A stretch of DNA of 64,000 bases from Blastochloris tepida (GTDB lineage Bacteria; Pseudomonadota; Alphaproteobacteria; Rhizobiales; Xanthobacteraceae). Under the pieces are notes generated by a model. It saw only the letters and a program-made list of their open reading frames with translations, had not been told where the DNA came from and did not search any database. A program made the translations under genes and the position numbers. The stretch spans positions 3,026,001-3,090,000 of the forward strand of contig NZ_AP018907.1 in assembly GCF_003966715.1 (NCBI RefSeq), read 5' to 3'. Shown here piece by piece: positions 54,907 to 64,000 of this stretch (the first letter of the stretch is position 1; each line of letters opens with the position of its first letter).

Positions 54907-56328
54907 TCAATTGCGCCGGGGCACGTCGTCGCGTCGCGGCTGGCGGCGCTTGGGCGTCCGGCCCGGCTTGGCCGGGGCCAGCGGCGCGGGGCTCGCCGGC
55001 AGCGGGATGGCGACGCCGACCGCCCGCAGCGCCTGATCGGCGGCGCGTTCACCCGACAGCCAGGCGCCGCCGATGGTGCCCCACTGCGTCTCGTGGGTGG
55101 CTTCGCCGGCCAGGAAAAGCCGGTTGTCGATCGGCTGGGCGAGGGCGCGCCGCATCGGCTGGGCCCCGGGCGGGGCTGCCGAGCCCGCGCCCAGGATGGT
55201 CGGCTCCAGGCCCCATCTTGTCGCGAAGGTGCGGCCGATCGCCTTGCGGATGCCGGCGCCGTAATGGGCGGCCAGCGTGTCGGTGGCGAACGCCACCATG
55301 GCCGCAGCGCCGGCCTGCTCAAGTTCGCGGCCCGCCCGCCCGCCGATGCTGGCAACCGCAAGGTCGGTGCCGCCGACGCGCCCGCGCAGCGTCATCGCGG
55401 CGGGGCCTGGCACCTTGAACACCACGCGCTCGTCGTCGCGCAGCCGCAGCGGATTGCCGGCCAGCTCGATGCCGATGCGGTTGTAGCTGCCCAGCGTCAG
55501 GCGCTGGCAGGCGCTGGCGATCGCCGGCGGCAGTCCCGGCTTGAAGCGGATGGCGCCGCCCGCCAGCACCGCGGTCGACACGGTGAGCACGACGGTGCGG
55601 GCGCGGATGGTGCCGCGGGGCGTGGCGAGCGCAATCAGCCGGCCGGACCAGTCGATCTCGGTGACCGGCGTCGAATGCTGGATGGCGAGCGGCACCGCGG
55701 CGAGCGCCAGTATGGCGCCCACCCCCTGGCGACAGAACGCCTCCTCGTCGCGCTCCTCGGCGCGGGCGTAGTCGGCCGCCGACACCTCGTCGAGATCCTT
55801 CGATGAGAACGCCGGGCCGAGCAGGAACGACACGGTCGGCAGCCAGTCGCCGATGTCGGGCACGGCGCGGCCGGCGGCGATGTCGGTGCGCTGCTCGCCG
55901 GCGGTGACGATCGCCCGGTTGGCGCGGCTCAGCGCGCTGGCGAAATCCTCAGTGTCGGCGTCGCGGGCATCGCGCGAGCCGATGCGCACGCGCTGCAGGC
56001 GCAGCGCGGTGGTGGCGTCGAGCCCGTTGGCGCGGGCGACCCCGACCAGCGGATTGCGGCGCGGCCCCCACAGCCGGTCGGCCCCGAGGTCGAACGGCAC
56101 GCCGAACGTGGCCGCGTCGGTCTGGGCCCGGCCCCCTGCCCGGTCGAGCGCCTCGAGCAGCGCATAGGTGCGGCCGTGCTCGGCGACGCGGCGCGCCGCG
56201 GCGAGACCGGCGGCGCCTGCGCCGACGATGGCGACGTCGACCTCGCCCGTCGCTGCGACCTGGCCGAGCGCACGCCCCGGCATTGCCGCCGCGGCTGCGC
56301 CGGCAACCAGAAAATGTCTGCGATTCAT
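54907..56328 (-). CDS. FAD-dependent amine oxidase-like protein with Tat-type signal
   Basis: A 473-residue flavoprotein. The N terminus MNRRHFLVAGAAAAA is a twin-arginine-like export signal. The Rossmann FAD motif VAIVGAGAAGLAAARR near 32-47 follows, with ALLEALDRAGGRAQTD near 58 and the C-terminal FAD site RLFLAGEATHETQWGTIGGAWLSGERAA near 405-432. It matches flavin monoamine oxidases, which oxidise amines to imines with release of hydrogen peroxide. Substrate unknown; probably periplasmic. ATGs at 56334 and upstream are alternative starts. Confidence 0.86.
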   Translation of the reverse strand: MNRRHFLVAGAAAAAMPGRALGQVAATGEVDVAIVGAGAAGLAAARRVAEHGRTYALLEALDRAGGRAQTDAATFGVPFDLGADRLWGPRRNPLVGVARANGLDATTALRLQRVRIGSRDARDADTEDFASALSRANRAIVTAGEQRTDIAAGRAVPDIGDWLPTVSFLLGPAFSSKDLDEVSAADYARAEERDEEAFCRQGVGAILALAAVPLAIQHSTPVTEIDWSGRLIALATPRGTIRARTVVLTVSTAVLAGGAIRFKPGLPPAIASACQRLTLGSYNRIGIELAGNPLRLRDDERVVFKVPGPAAMTLRGRVGGTDLAVASIGGRAGRELEQAGAAAMVAFATDTLAAHYGAGIRKAIGRTFATRWGLEPTILGAGSAAPPGAQPMRRALAQPIDNRLFLAGEATHETQWGTIGGAWLSGERAADQALRAVGVAIPLPASPAPLAPAKPGRTPKRRQPRRDDVPRRN

Positions 56329-56432
56329 CAGCATGTCAGTTTCGGACGCTAGCACGCGGGCCTGCCGGTTGCACCCTTGCGGGCGCGGGCCCGCCGGCAT
56401 ACCTCATCGCGGTTTAGGGGGCTGGAACCGAC

Positions 56433-57155
56433 ATGAACCTGTTCGAGGCTGCGATCCGCGCGCTGCGCCAGACCCTCAGCCCGGCGCTGCGCGGCGTGCT
56501 GTGGAGATCGATCGGCCTGGCCACCGGCCTGCTGCTGATCGGCGCGGTGGCGCTGCACCGGTCGATGGTGTGGTTCGTCGATCGCGGCGCCGACTGGCTG
56601 CTGACGCTGTCGGGCGGCGGCTATGCCGGGCCGATCGGCGTGGCCGAAGGAGTGGTGGCGGTTCTGGCCGGGCTCGGCCTGTTCATCGCCTTCGTCTTCC
56701 TGGTGCCGCCGGTCACCGCGCTGGTGGCCAGCCTGTTCGCCGACGATGTCGCCGAGACGGTGGAGCGGCGGGACTACCCCCACCATCCGCCCGGCCGCGC
56801 TTTGCCGGTGTGGGTGGCGGTGTGGGAGGCGGCGAAGTTCTTCGGCGTGGTGCTGCTGGTCAATCTCGCCGCGTTGCCAACGCTGCTGATCGCCGGCATC
56901 GGCGTGGTGGTGTTCTTCCTCGCCAACACCTATCTGCTGGGGCGCGAATATTTTGAGATGGTGGCGATGCGGTTCCGCTCGCCCGAGGAGGCGCAGGCTC
57001 TGCGCCGCGCCCATGCCGGGCGGGTGTTCCTCGCCGGCCTGCCGATCGCGGCGCTGGTGTCGGTGCCGATCCTCAGCCTTATCACGCCGATCTTCGCCAC
57101 CGTCTATATGGTGCACGTCCACAAGATCATCTCGGCCGAGCGCGGCGAGACGTGA
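56433..57155 (+). CDS. EI24 / CysZ-like membrane protein
   Basis: A 240-residue membrane protein with about four to five helices (about 25-45, 72-100, 130-165 and 200-228), of the EI24 domain family that includes the sulfate permease CysZ. Typical parts are the PPVTALVASLFADDVAETVERRDYP segment near 92-116 and the NTYLLGREYFEMVAMRF block near 168. Relatives take up sulfate; no cys genes lie nearby, so the substrate is open. Divergent from the flavin oxidase. Confidence 0.86.
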   Translation: MNLFEAAIRALRQTLSPALRGVLWRSIGLATGLLLIGAVALHRSMVWFVDRGADWLLTLSGGGYAGPIGVAEGVVAVLAGLGLFIAFVFLVPPVTALVASLFADDVAETVERRDYPHHPPGRALPVWVAVWEAAKFFGVVLLVNLAALPTLLIAGIGVVVFFLANTYLLGREYFEMVAMRFRSPEEAQALRRAHAGRVFLAGLPIAALVSVPILSLITPIFATVYMVHVHKIISAERGET

Positions 57156-57182
57156 GGCGCCCCCCTTGCTCGGGCAACCGCC

Positions 57183-58340
57183 TCAACCGGCGAAATAGCG
57201 CTCCAGGATGCGGCGGTAGATCGCGGTGAGCGCCTCAAGCTCGGCCACCGGCACCGCCTCGTCGATCTGGTGCATGGTGGTGCCGACCAGCCCAAGCTCG
57301 ACCACCGGGCAGGCCGACTTGATGAAGCGCGCATCCGAGGTGCCGCCGCCGGTCGAGGGCTCCGGCCGCCGGCCGGTGACCTCGAACACCGCGTCCGAGA
57401 CAAGCTGGGTGAACGGCCCGGACGGGGTGAGGAAGCATTCCGACACCGTGGGATCCCAGTCCACCCGCCAACGGCCGACCGGGGCGGCAACCCCGATCTC
57501 GGCCTCGATGTGGGCGCGCAGGCTGGCCGGGGTCCAGCGGTCGTTGAAGCGGATGTTGAAGCGCGCCTCGACCTTGGCCGGGATGACGTTGAAGGCCGGG
57601 TTGCCGGTGTCGACCGACACGAATTCCAGATTGGAGGGCTGGAACTGCGCGGTGCCGCCATCGAGCGGGCGGGCGTAGAGATGGGACAGGATGCGGGCGA
57701 GGCGCCGGATCGGATTGTCGGCGCGGTGGGGATAGGCGACGTGGCCCTGCGTGCCCTCCACCACCAGCGTCCCCGACAGCGAGCCGCGCCGGCCGACCTT
57801 CAGCGTGTCACCAAGCTCGGCCACCGAGGTCGGCTCGCCCAGCACGCAATGATCGAAGACAACGCCCCGCTCGCGCGTCCAGTCGAGCAGCTTCCGCGTG
57901 CCGTTGACCGCCGGGCCTTCCTCGTCGCCGGTGATGAGGAAGGAGAGGGTGCCGCCCGACTTGAGATCCCGCGCGGCGAGAAACGCGCTCGCGGCGGCGA
58001 CCATGGCGGCGATGCCGCCTTTCATGTCGACCGCGCCGCGGCCGATGAGCCTGCCATCGATCACCTCGCCCGCGAATGGCGGCGCGCTCCAGGCTGCCGC
58101 GTCGCCGGGCGGCACCACGTCGGTGTGGCCGGCGAACACGAGGTGCGGGCGGCCCTCGCCAATGGTGGCGAACAGGTTCTCGACGTCCGGCGTGCCGGGG
58201 GCGGAGAAGGTGACGCGGTGCACGGCGAAGCCGAGCGGCGCGAGCGTGCGGGCGAGCAGATCGAGCGCGCCGCCCTCGGCCGGCGTGACCGATCGGCAGC
58301 GCACAAGGTCGCGGGCGAACGCCAGGGGGTCGACAGGCAT
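57183..58340 (-). CDS. dapE: Succinyl-diaminopimelate desuccinylase
   Basis: A 385-residue M20 metalloenzyme that hydrolyses N-succinyl-LL-2,6-diaminopimelate, a late step toward lysine and peptidoglycan diaminopimelate. Zinc ligands and catalytic residues are visible: His in [12 protein letters not shown] near 70, Asp in [10 protein letters not shown] near 103, the Glu pair in ITGDEEGPA near 137, Glu in LGEPTSV near 167 and His in GTTMHQIDE near 355. It lies next to dapD on the same strand with a 169-bp gap, in the usual rhizobial order. Confidence 0.95.
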   Translation of the reverse strand: MPVDPLAFARDLVRCRSVTPAEGGALDLLARTLAPLGFAVHRVTFSAPGTPDVENLFATIGEGRPHLVFAGHTDVVPPGDAAAWSAPPFAGEVIDGRLIGRGAVDMKGGIAAMVAAASAFLAARDLKSGGTLSFLITGDEEGPAVNGTRKLLDWTRERGVVFDHCVLGEPTSVAELGDTLKVGRRGSLSGTLVVEGTQGHVAYPHRADNPIRRLARILSHLYARPLDGGTAQFQPSNLEFVSVDTGNPAFNVIPAKVEARFNIRFNDRWTPASLRAHIEAEIGVAAPVGRWRVDWDPTVSECFLTPSGPFTQLVSDAVFEVTGRRPEPSTGGGTSDARFIKSACPVVELGLVGTTMHQIDEAVPVAELEALTAIYRRILERYFAG

Positions 58341-58509
58341 GATGGAACCGGTGCGGAACGATCGTGGGGGACTTGCCGGGCACCCGGCAGGGGCGATGGT
58401 CCGCGGCCGTTCGGCTACGCACGCCGCGATGGTGCACGCAACACCGGCCGCCGGCCAGCCGGAGTGCCGGCCGATCAGGCGTCGAGCATCGGGTAACGGC
58501 TACCGCCCG

Positions 58510-59349
58510 TCAATCCCGCAACAAGTCGTTGATCGCGGTCTTCGAGCGCGTCCTTTCGTCCACCCGCTTGACGATCACCGCACAATAGAGCCCCGGCCCC
58601 GGCTCGCCGTTCGGCAGCGGCTTGCCGGGCATGGTGCCCGACACCACCACCGAATAGGGCGGCACCTCGCCCATGAACACCTCGCCGGTGGCGCGGTCGA
58701 TGATCTTGGTCGAGGCGCCGAGATAGACGCCCATCGACAGCACCGACCCCTGGCGGACGATGACGCCCTCGGCTACCTCGGCGCGGGCGCCGATGAAGCA
58801 GTCGTCCTCGATGATCACCGGGCCGGCCTGCAGCGGCTCCAACACGCCGCCGATGCCGGCGCCGCCGGAGAGGTGCACCCGCTTGCCGATCTGGGCGCAC
58901 GAGCCGACGGTGGCCCAGGTGTCGACCATCGTGCCCTCATCGACATGGGCGCCGAGATTGACGAAGGACGGCATCAGCACCACGCCCGGCGCGATGAAGG
59001 CCGAACGCCGCACCACGCAGTGCGGCACGGCGCGGAAGCCGGCGCTGCGGAACTCGGCCTCGCCCCAGCCGAGGAACTTCGAGGGCACCTTGTCCCACCA
59101 GGAGGCGCCGCCCGGGCCGCCGGCAATCGGCGCCATGTCGTTGAGCCGGAAGGACAGCAGCACCGCCTTCTTCAGCCACTGGTGCACCACCCATTTGCCG
59201 TCCGCCCCGCGCGAGGCGACGCGCGCCTTGCCCGAATCGAGCAGGTCGAGCGCGGCTTCCACCGCCTCGCGCACCTCGCCGGAGGTGTGGGGGCCGATGA
59301 GGGCGCGCTCTTCGAACGCGGCGTCGATGATGCTGGCAAGGTCGGTCAT
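58510..59349 (-). CDS. dapD: Tetrahydrodipicolinate N-succinyltransferase
   Basis: A 279-residue enzyme that transfers succinyl from succinyl-CoA to tetrahydrodipicolinate in lysine/diaminopimelate synthesis, the step before DapC and DapE. The C-terminal half is a left-handed beta-helix of hexapeptide repeats ([34 protein letters not shown] from about 112). The N-terminal helical domain and the [28 protein letters not shown] region near 50-70 are typical. The ATG at 59349 is chosen because GGGAG lies seven bases upstream. Confidence 0.95.
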   Translation of the reverse strand: MTDLASIIDAAFEERALIGPHTSGEVREAVEAALDLLDSGKARVASRGADGKWVVHQWLKKAVLLSFRLNDMAPIAGGPGGASWWDKVPSKFLGWGEAEFRSAGFRAVPHCVVRRSAFIAPGVVLMPSFVNLGAHVDEGTMVDTWATVGSCAQIGKRVHLSGGAGIGGVLEPLQAGPVIIEDDCFIGARAEVAEGVIVRQGSVLSMGVYLGASTKIIDRATGEVFMGEVPPYSVVVSGTMPGKPLPNGEPGPGLYCAVIVKRVDERTRSKTAINDLLRD

Positions 59350-59395
59350 GGTCATGCTCCCGGATGGGGCGATCAATCACGACCGGCCTGAAGCG

Positions 59396-60127
59396 TCAAC
59401 GTTCCACACCGCCCGGGGCGAGGCCGCCGAGGAAGCCGGCGAGGTCCGAGGTCACATGGTCGATATGGGGGTCGGCGTGCCCCTCCAGCTCCCACGCCTC
59501 GCGCTCGATCTCACGCGTCCCGTCCGGGGTCACCAGCACCGTGGTCATGCCCAGCGCGTGCGGGACTTCGAGGTTGCGGGCGAGATCCTCGAACATCGCG
59601 GCGCGGCCGGGGTCGATGCCGTGGCGGTCGAGGAAGCGGGCGTAGGTCTCGGGGCTCGGCTTGGGGATGAAGTCGGCGGCGATGATGTCGAACACGCCGT
59701 CGAAATGGTGGTCGAGTCCGAGCCGCTGCGTCACCGCCTCGGCGTGGGCGACCGAGCCGTTGGTGAGGATGAGCTTTTTTCCCGCAAGCCGCTCCAGCGC
59801 CGCGCCGAGCCTGGGGTCGGGCTGAAGCGGCGAATGGTCGATGTCGTGGACGTAGCTGAGGAACTCGTCGGGATCGAGCCCGTGATGGATCATCAGCCCG
59901 CGCATCGAGGTGCCGAAGCGGCGGTAATAGTCCTTCTGCAGCCGGAACGCCTCGTCATGGCTGAGGCCGAGGAAACCGGCGATGTAGGTCTTCATGCGCT
60001 GGTCGATCTGCGACCACAGATCGAGGTGCGGCGGATAGAGGGTATTGTCGAGGTCGAACACCCAGGTGTCGACGGCCTCGAAGCCGCGGGCGGCGCGTGG
60101 CGGGGCAGGATCGGGAACGGTGAGCAT
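59396..60127 (-). CDS. Pyrimidine 5'-nucleotidase (HAD superfamily)
   Basis: A 243-residue HAD phosphatase of the SDT1/pyrimidine 5'-nucleotidase group. Motif I is TWVFDLDNTLYPPHLDLW near 22-40, motif II is KLILTNGSVAHA near 120, a Lys sits in DFIPKPSPETY and motif III is AAMFEDLARNLEVPHALGM near 180-198. It probably removes phosphate from pyrimidine nucleotides. The place between argB and dapD is conserved in Rhizobiales. Divergent from argB over 109 bp. Confidence 0.92.
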   Translation of the reverse strand: MLTVPDPAPPRAARGFEAVDTWVFDLDNTLYPPHLDLWSQIDQRMKTYIAGFLGLSHDEAFRLQKDYYRRFGTSMRGLMIHHGLDPDEFLSYVHDIDHSPLQPDPRLGAALERLAGKKLILTNGSVAHAEAVTQRLGLDHHFDGVFDIIAADFIPKPSPETYARFLDRHGIDPGRAAMFEDLARNLEVPHALGMTTVLVTPDGTREIEREAWELEGHADPHIDHVTSDLAGFLGGLAPGGVER

Positions 60128-60236
60128 GTCGGTCAGACACTAGCAGCGCCCCGCGACGGTTGATAGACAGGGCGCGCCGGCCAGCGCCGGCAGAGCCCAC
60201 CCCCGCCTCACCTTGAGACCAACGCGAAGTCCGATC

Positions 60237-61136
60237 ATGGCCGAGATCGCCGTCCCCACCGATCCGCAGATGCAGGCCCGGGTGCTCGCCCAGGCGCTGC
60301 CCCACATGCAGCGCTATGACGACGCCACGGTGGTGGTGAAGTATGGCGGCCACGCCATGGGCGACGAGAATCTGGCGCGCGAATTCGCCCGCGACATCGT
60401 GCTGCTGGAGCAGGCCGGGGTGAACCCGGTGGTGGTGCATGGCGGCGGGCCGCAGATCCAATCGATGCTGACCCGGCTCGGCATCGAGAGCAAGTTTGCG
60501 GCGGGCCTGCGCATCACCGATGCGCCCACCGTCGAGATCGTCGAGATGGTGCTGGCCGGCTCGATCAACAAGCAGATCGTCGGCTTCATCAACGCCGCCG
60601 GCGGCAAGGCCATCGGCCTGTGCGGCAAGGACGGCAACATGGTCACTGCCCGCAAGGTGACGCGCACGGTGACCGATCCCGACTCAGCGATCGAGCAGGT
60701 GGTCGATCTCGGCTTCGTCGGCGAGCCGGAGACGGTGGACACCACCGTGCTCGACCGCATCATCGGCACCGAGATCATTCCCGTCTTGGCGCCGGTGGCG
60801 GCGGCGGCGAATGGCGGCACCTTCAACGTCAATGCCGACACCTTTGCCGGCGCGGTGGCCGGCGCGCTGAAGGCCAAGCGCCTGCTGTTCCTCACCGACG
60901 TGCCGGGCGTGCTCGACAAGTCGAAGACGCTGATCAAGGATCTGTCGGTGGCCGAGGCGCGCCGGCTGATCGCCGACGGCACCATTTCCGGCGGCATGAT
61001 CCCCAAGGTCGAGACCTGCATCTTCGCGCTGGAGAAGGGCGTCGAAGGCGTGGTGATCCTCGACGGCAAGGCGCCGCACGCGGTGCTGATGGAACTGCTC
61101 ACCGATTCCGGTGCCGGGACGCTGCTGCACCGGTGA
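60237..61136 (+). CDS. argB: Acetylglutamate kinase
   Basis: A 299-residue amino-acid kinase that phosphorylates N-acetylglutamate, the second step of arginine synthesis. [13 protein letters not shown] near 33-46, [18 protein letters not shown] near 65-83, [31 protein letters not shown] near 195-225 and [14 protein letters not shown] near 255 are all characteristic. Hexameric, arginine-inhibited members are usual in alphaproteobacteria. The gene ends one base into a GGTTTCCGG-family palindrome, and IS copy 2 follows 82 bp later. Confidence 0.96.
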   Translation: MAEIAVPTDPQMQARVLAQALPHMQRYDDATVVVKYGGHAMGDENLAREFARDIVLLEQAGVNPVVVHGGGPQIQSMLTRLGIESKFAAGLRITDAPTVEIVEMVLAGSINKQIVGFINAAGGKAIGLCGKDGNMVTARKVTRTVTDPDSAIEQVVDLGFVGEPETVDTTVLDRIIGTEIIPVLAPVAAAANGGTFNVNADTFAGAVAGALKAKRLLFLTDVPGVLDKSKTLIKDLSVAEARRLIADGTISGGMIPKVETCIFALEKGVEGVVILDGKAPHAVLMELLTDSGAGTLLHR

Positions 61137-61172
61137 TGCGGTTTCCGGCTGACCTCGCCGGAAAACCGCATG
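61136..61172. repeat. GGTTTCCGG-family palindrome
   Basis: ATGCGGTTTCCGGC pairs with GCCGGAAAACCGCAT around a short loop, directly at the argB stop codon. It could act as a transcript end signal for argB. Confidence 0.7.
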
Positions 61173-61212
61173 GCATGCTCTGCGGGACCGCTCCCGCCCG
61201 AACGCCGCCCCC

Positions 61213-62169
61213 CTAGATGTGGAGCCTCAACAGGTTGTCCTCGGTCAGACCGAGGCGGCTGATGGGTGTCTTGGCTTGCAAGCTACCATGGGGCCTGTGC
61301 CAATTGTAGCGATGCAGCCAGATCGGCAGCTCTGCGGCGCGCTGATCGGAGTGCAGATAAGCTTTGGCGTAGGCCCATTCGCGCAAGCTCGTTTGGACGA
61401 AGCGCTCGGCCTTGCCGTTGGTCTTGGGCGTATACGGCTTGGTGCGCAGGTGCTTGATCTCGAGTAGGCGCAGCGCCCTGGCATAGCGGAAGGAGCGGAA
61501 GCTGGCGCCGTTGTCGGTCATCACGCGCTGAACCTTGACGCCATGGGCCCTGAAGAAGCGCAGTGCATTGAACAGAAAGCGCAGACAGGACGGGCGCTTT
61601 TCGTCGGGCAGGATTTCCGAGTAGGCGACCCGCGAATGATCGTCGATGGCGAGATGCAGGCACTCCCAGCCGACCCCGCGGCTGTTGCTTTGCCCGCTGC
61701 GATCGCCGGTGATGCGGTGGCCCACCGTGTTGAACCGGCCGAGCTTTTTGATGTCGATGTGAATGATCTCGCCGGGATGCTGGCGTTCGTAGCGCCGGAC
61801 CGGTTCGGCCGGCTCCAGGGCGCTGAGCTTGTTCAAGCCGCGCCGCCGCAGGATACGGCTGACGGTGGCCGGCGAGAGGCCGAGCTCGGCCGCGATCTGC
61901 TTGCCGGTGCAGCGCTGGCGGCGCAACGCCTCGACCGCAGCGCACGTGGCGGGCGCTGTTTGGCCTGGCGATGAAAGCGGCCTGGAGGAGCGGTCGCGCA
62001 AACCATCGACACCCTCGGCGCGGAAGCGCCCGACCCATTTGGCGACCGTCTTCGGCGTGGTGTTGTAGCGACGCGCGGCCTCGGCATTGGTCAGTCCGCC
62101 ATCCACCACGGCGCCCACCATCACCTCTCGACCTTTCGGGGTCAGGCGAGCATTCTTGTGAGTGTCCAT
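61213..62169 (-). CDS. IS481-family transposase (copy 2)
   Basis: A 318-residue transposase, identical over residues 1-317 to the copy at 9975-10931. The final residue is Ile instead of Ser because that codon is completed by the target DNA (A from the IS plus TC from the flank), and the TAG stop lies in the duplicated CTAG. It is intact, with HTH domains and the DDE core (Asp in HIDIKK, Asp in VMTDNG, Glu in KAERFVQ). Confidence 0.95.
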   Translation of the reverse strand: MDTHKNARLTPKGREVMVGAVVDGGLTNAEAARRYNTTPKTVAKWVGRFRAEGVDGLRDRSSRPLSSPGQTAPATCAAVEALRRQRCTGKQIAAELGLSPATVSRILRRRGLNKLSALEPAEPVRRYERQHPGEIIHIDIKKLGRFNTVGHRITGDRSGQSNSRGVGWECLHLAIDDHSRVAYSEILPDEKRPSCLRFLFNALRFFRAHGVKVQRVMTDNGASFRSFRYARALRLLEIKHLRTKPYTPKTNGKAERFVQTSLREWAYAKAYLHSDQRAAELPIWLHRYNWHRPHGSLQAKTPISRLGLTEDNLLRLHI

Positions 62170-62251
62170 TCGGTCCTCCGCGAATCACTGACGTCTGGCG
62201 ACATCAGCGTTCCCGGCCAGGGCCGAATGGACAACCTCCTGAAAGCCCACA
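61218..62251 (-). mobile_element. IS481-family insertion sequence, copy 2 (inverted)
   Basis: A complete 1,034-bp element, same length and ends as copy 1 (9893-10926) but in the opposite orientation. Flanked by the 6-bp duplication CCTAGA (61212-61217 and 62252-62257), again NCTAGN. The right flank continues into the dispersed CTAG-bounded repeat at 62253. Confidence 0.93.
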
Positions 62252-62252
62252 C

Positions 62253-62423
62253 CTAGAGCGTGATCCGATCTGACTGCATCAGATCGGACGCTCTAAGCCT
62301 TTGGTTTGTCGCATTCTCTTTCGCAAAACCGGTGCCCACTTTTGCGGAGAATGCCCTAAGTCTTTGGTTTGTCGCATTTTCTTTCGCGCAACCGGTATCC
62401 ACTTGTGCGGAAAATGCTCTAAG
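62253..62423. repeat. Dispersed CTAG-bounded repeat with a doubled core
   Basis: Begins CTAGAGCGTGATCCGATCTG with the same imperfect hairpin as at 10928. It is followed by two tandem copies (about 62292-62356 and 62357-62419) of a 63-65-bp core containing TTTGGTTTGTCGCATT, TCTTTCGC and a closing GGAGAATGC or GGAAAATGC. The remaining gap to 62836 shows only a weakly AT-rich promoter-like area around 62740-62815. Confidence 0.8.
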
Positions 62424-62836
62424 GCCGGCGTTCAGGCGCCCGGCTCGGCGAAGACCCCGGTTTCGCGCGCGGATTCGCCAGCGCGTTTGCCCTCTCCCGC
62501 CATCTCCATCGTTCGCCCGCCACCGATCGCGCCGCCACCGATCGCGCCGCCACTGCCGGCAGGTCGCGAGCGAGCCATGTTGAATCGGCGTTTCCCGCGC
62601 AAGGACGGAGGCTTAAGCGCGTGCTCGGCTGTAATTAGCGCGCAGGCCGCCGAGATTCCGCGCCGGGCACCTTGATTGTTCCCAGATCCGCCCGATAATC
62701 GGCCACAAAAGTTCAAGCGCGCTTCAGCGCGATCAGCGACATTTTAATCGTTTTGCATCGCAATATTTCCGTGTTTCACAATGTTTTTGACGTTGATTTT
62801 GCATTTTCCAGAGGACAACCTTGGGCAACCGGTCGC

Positions 62837-63547
62837 ATGTCTAACTCCGATCCGCTTGCGCCGGTCCGACCGGACATGTCCAGCGAGGCGGCGCAACGTT
62901 TCCAGCGGCTGCTCGATCGGGTTGCCGCAAGTATCCGGTTCGAGATCTACGCTGTCGGCGGGGCGCCGGTCGCGTGGCGCAGCATCCGCAAAGGCACGCT
63001 CCTGGCCACCAACGTGCCGGACGATTTCCGCACCCGCTACATCGAGAACCGCGAATACGAGCGCGACCCGCTGATCGTGGTCCTGCGGGCCGCAAGCCGA
63101 CCGGTTCGCACCGCCGACATCCGCGCCGCGGCCGAGGCCGAGCCGGCGCTGATGCCGAACTTCGTCGCCATCGGCGAGGCGCTGGGGACCGCCGTGGTGG
63201 CGGTTCCGTTGCGGTTCCGGGGGCGGCTCGGCGGCGGCGTGATCTTCCGGCGCCGCGAGCCCGAATTCACCGATGCCGAGGTGGAATATCTGGAGCTGGT
63301 GGCGCCGGCCCTGCACCTCGCCGCGCTCGATCTGCCGGCGGCCGCGCCCACCAACGACCTGACGGCACGCGAACGCGAATGCCTAGCCTGGACCTCGGTC
63401 GGCAAGACCGCCTGGGAAATCGGCAGCATTCTCGGCATTTCCGAGCACACCGCGGTGGCCCACCTGAATGCGGCGGTGCGCAAGCTCGGCGCCGCCTCCC
63501 GCGCCCATGCTGTCGCCGAGGCGCTTCGCCGCGGCCTGATCGAATAG
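62837..63547 (+). CDS. LuxR-type regulator with autoinducer-binding-like domain
   Basis: A 236-residue regulator. Residues about 15-165 match the LuxR autoinducer-binding domain (YERDPLIVVLRAASRPV near 75-90; LGTAVVAVPLRFRGRLGGGVIF near 115-137) and 175-235 the GerE-type helix-turn-helix (LTARERECLAWTSVGKTAWEIGSILGISEHTAVAHLNAAVRKLG). The Asp-Pro pair is kept, but the Trp usually found about 14 residues later in AHL-binding proteins is not seen, so the ligand may differ. No luxI-type synthase is in the window. Start uncertain: ATG at 62837, or 62873. Confidence 0.87.
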   Translation: MSNSDPLAPVRPDMSSEAAQRFQRLLDRVAASIRFEIYAVGGAPVAWRSIRKGTLLATNVPDDFRTRYIENREYERDPLIVVLRAASRPVRTADIRAAAEAEPALMPNFVAIGEALGTAVVAVPLRFRGRLGGGVIFRRREPEFTDAEVEYLELVAPALHLAALDLPAAAPTNDLTARERECLAWTSVGKTAWEIGSILGISEHTAVAHLNAAVRKLGAASRAHAVAEALRRGLIE

Positions 63548-64000
63548 ACGATTGCCGAAGGACCGGCCGCGATCAGGGCCTGCCGCCCGCGGCGACCGCC
63601 GAGGCTGCGTCCGGAAACCATGGGAAAACCTTAAGGTCCGGCCGCGAACTTTATCGCCACGCGCGGGTTGCATGTCTGGCATGCTACGATACTATAACTC
63701 CCGCAAGTTGCATACCGATATTGGTCGTAACAGACGAACGTATCGTTTCCCGGCCGAAACCCGCTGAATACGCGCCCGAAGAAACTCCAGGGTGGTGTAA
63801 TGTTACTAGAAATGGGAATGTTTCGACAGTCGGCTATCCGCCATCGTTCGCTTCAGGATAGCGGGTTGATTCGCGGCCGGTTCAGCGGGCAGGCGCGTGG
63901 GCGGAGTGACAGGGGATGCGCGCGGACTGTGGCGAGTCCGGAGTTCCGGACAGCGTAAATGGCGCGGCAGGAGACGCACGGGTGCTGTCGATGGTGAAGC
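63548..64000. other. Non-coding end of the window
   Basis: About 450 bp with no convincing gene on either strand. It contains AT-rich patches (63675-63740 and 63795-63830), which suggests promoter DNA of a gene beyond the window end. No family-level feature could be recognised. Confidence 0.4.

Overview
The window reads as a chromosomal segment of a high-GC alphaproteobacterium of the order Hyphomicrobiales (Rhizobiales), in the Bradyrhizobium / Rhodopseudomonas / Blastochloris neighbourhood. The evidence is gene content: DUF1491, DUF2336, DUF5330, DUF6456 and MucR proteins, the argB / pyrimidine-5'-nucleotidase / dapD / dapE block, and infC-rpmI-rplT-pheS-pheT. A CtrA-type box and a FixK/FNR-type box also fit, as do dispersed intergenic palindromes of rhizobial type. 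No rRNA, tRNA, CRISPR array or prophage was seen.

Layout. 0-9.6 kb: an N-formylglutamate amidohydrolase, a candidate small RNA, a lipoprotein pair divergent from a DUF2336 gene across a CtrA-like box, a three-gene unit (PAS histidine kinase, peptidoglycan-binding protein, DUF1491), DUF5330, SufE, and a DnaA-domain-IV-like plus DUF6456 pair. 9.9-10.9 kb: an IS481-family element. 11-16 kb: a phytase-like secreted protein and a two-subunit Na+/solute (acetate-type) symporter. 16.3-18 kb: small membrane proteins and repeats. 18-22 kb: the most interesting block, a tightly packed five-gene operon behind a perfect FNR/FixK box. It ends in a P1B-type ATPase that has an Arg-rich metal-domain-like N terminus without CxxC and a DYSCA membrane motif. 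I interpret it as a ferrosome (fez) gene cluster, encoding an intracellular membrane-bound iron-storage organelle. cbiZ (adenosylcobinamide amidohydrolase) follows it.

23-33.8 kb: HAD dehalogenase, MucR regulator, MsrB, S9 peptidase, Fe/Mn superoxide dismutase with a duplicated start region, a GT39-like glycosyltransferase, and a Crp/Fnr regulator with a DUF2892 protein. 33.9-37.6 kb: a divergent pair, a PAS/DnaQ exonuclease and a CBS/DUF294 nucleotidyltransferase. Such proteins are commonly found with symporters of the 14-16 kb type. 37.7-44.1 kb: a SLAC1/TDT transporter opposite a SqrR/BigR-like ArsR repressor, DMT and MFS exporters, an alpha/beta hydrolase and a GT4 enzyme. 44.2-50.3 kb: translation genes, with infC starting at ATT. 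50.3-57.2 kb: two glycosyltransferases, a transaldolase-family enzyme, an MsbA-like ABC exporter, a flavin oxidase and an EI24/CysZ-like membrane protein. 57.2-61.1 kb: lysine and arginine biosynthesis. 61.2-62.3 kb: a second, inverted copy of the IS481 element. 62.8-63.5 kb: a LuxR-type regulator.

The two IS copies are each 1,034 bp with 6-bp NCTAGN target duplications. Both sit at the CTAG edge of the same dispersed repeat, and both take their transposase stop codon (TAG) from the target. They face each other across about 50 kb. Several families of short palindromic repeats occupy most of the other intergenic gaps.
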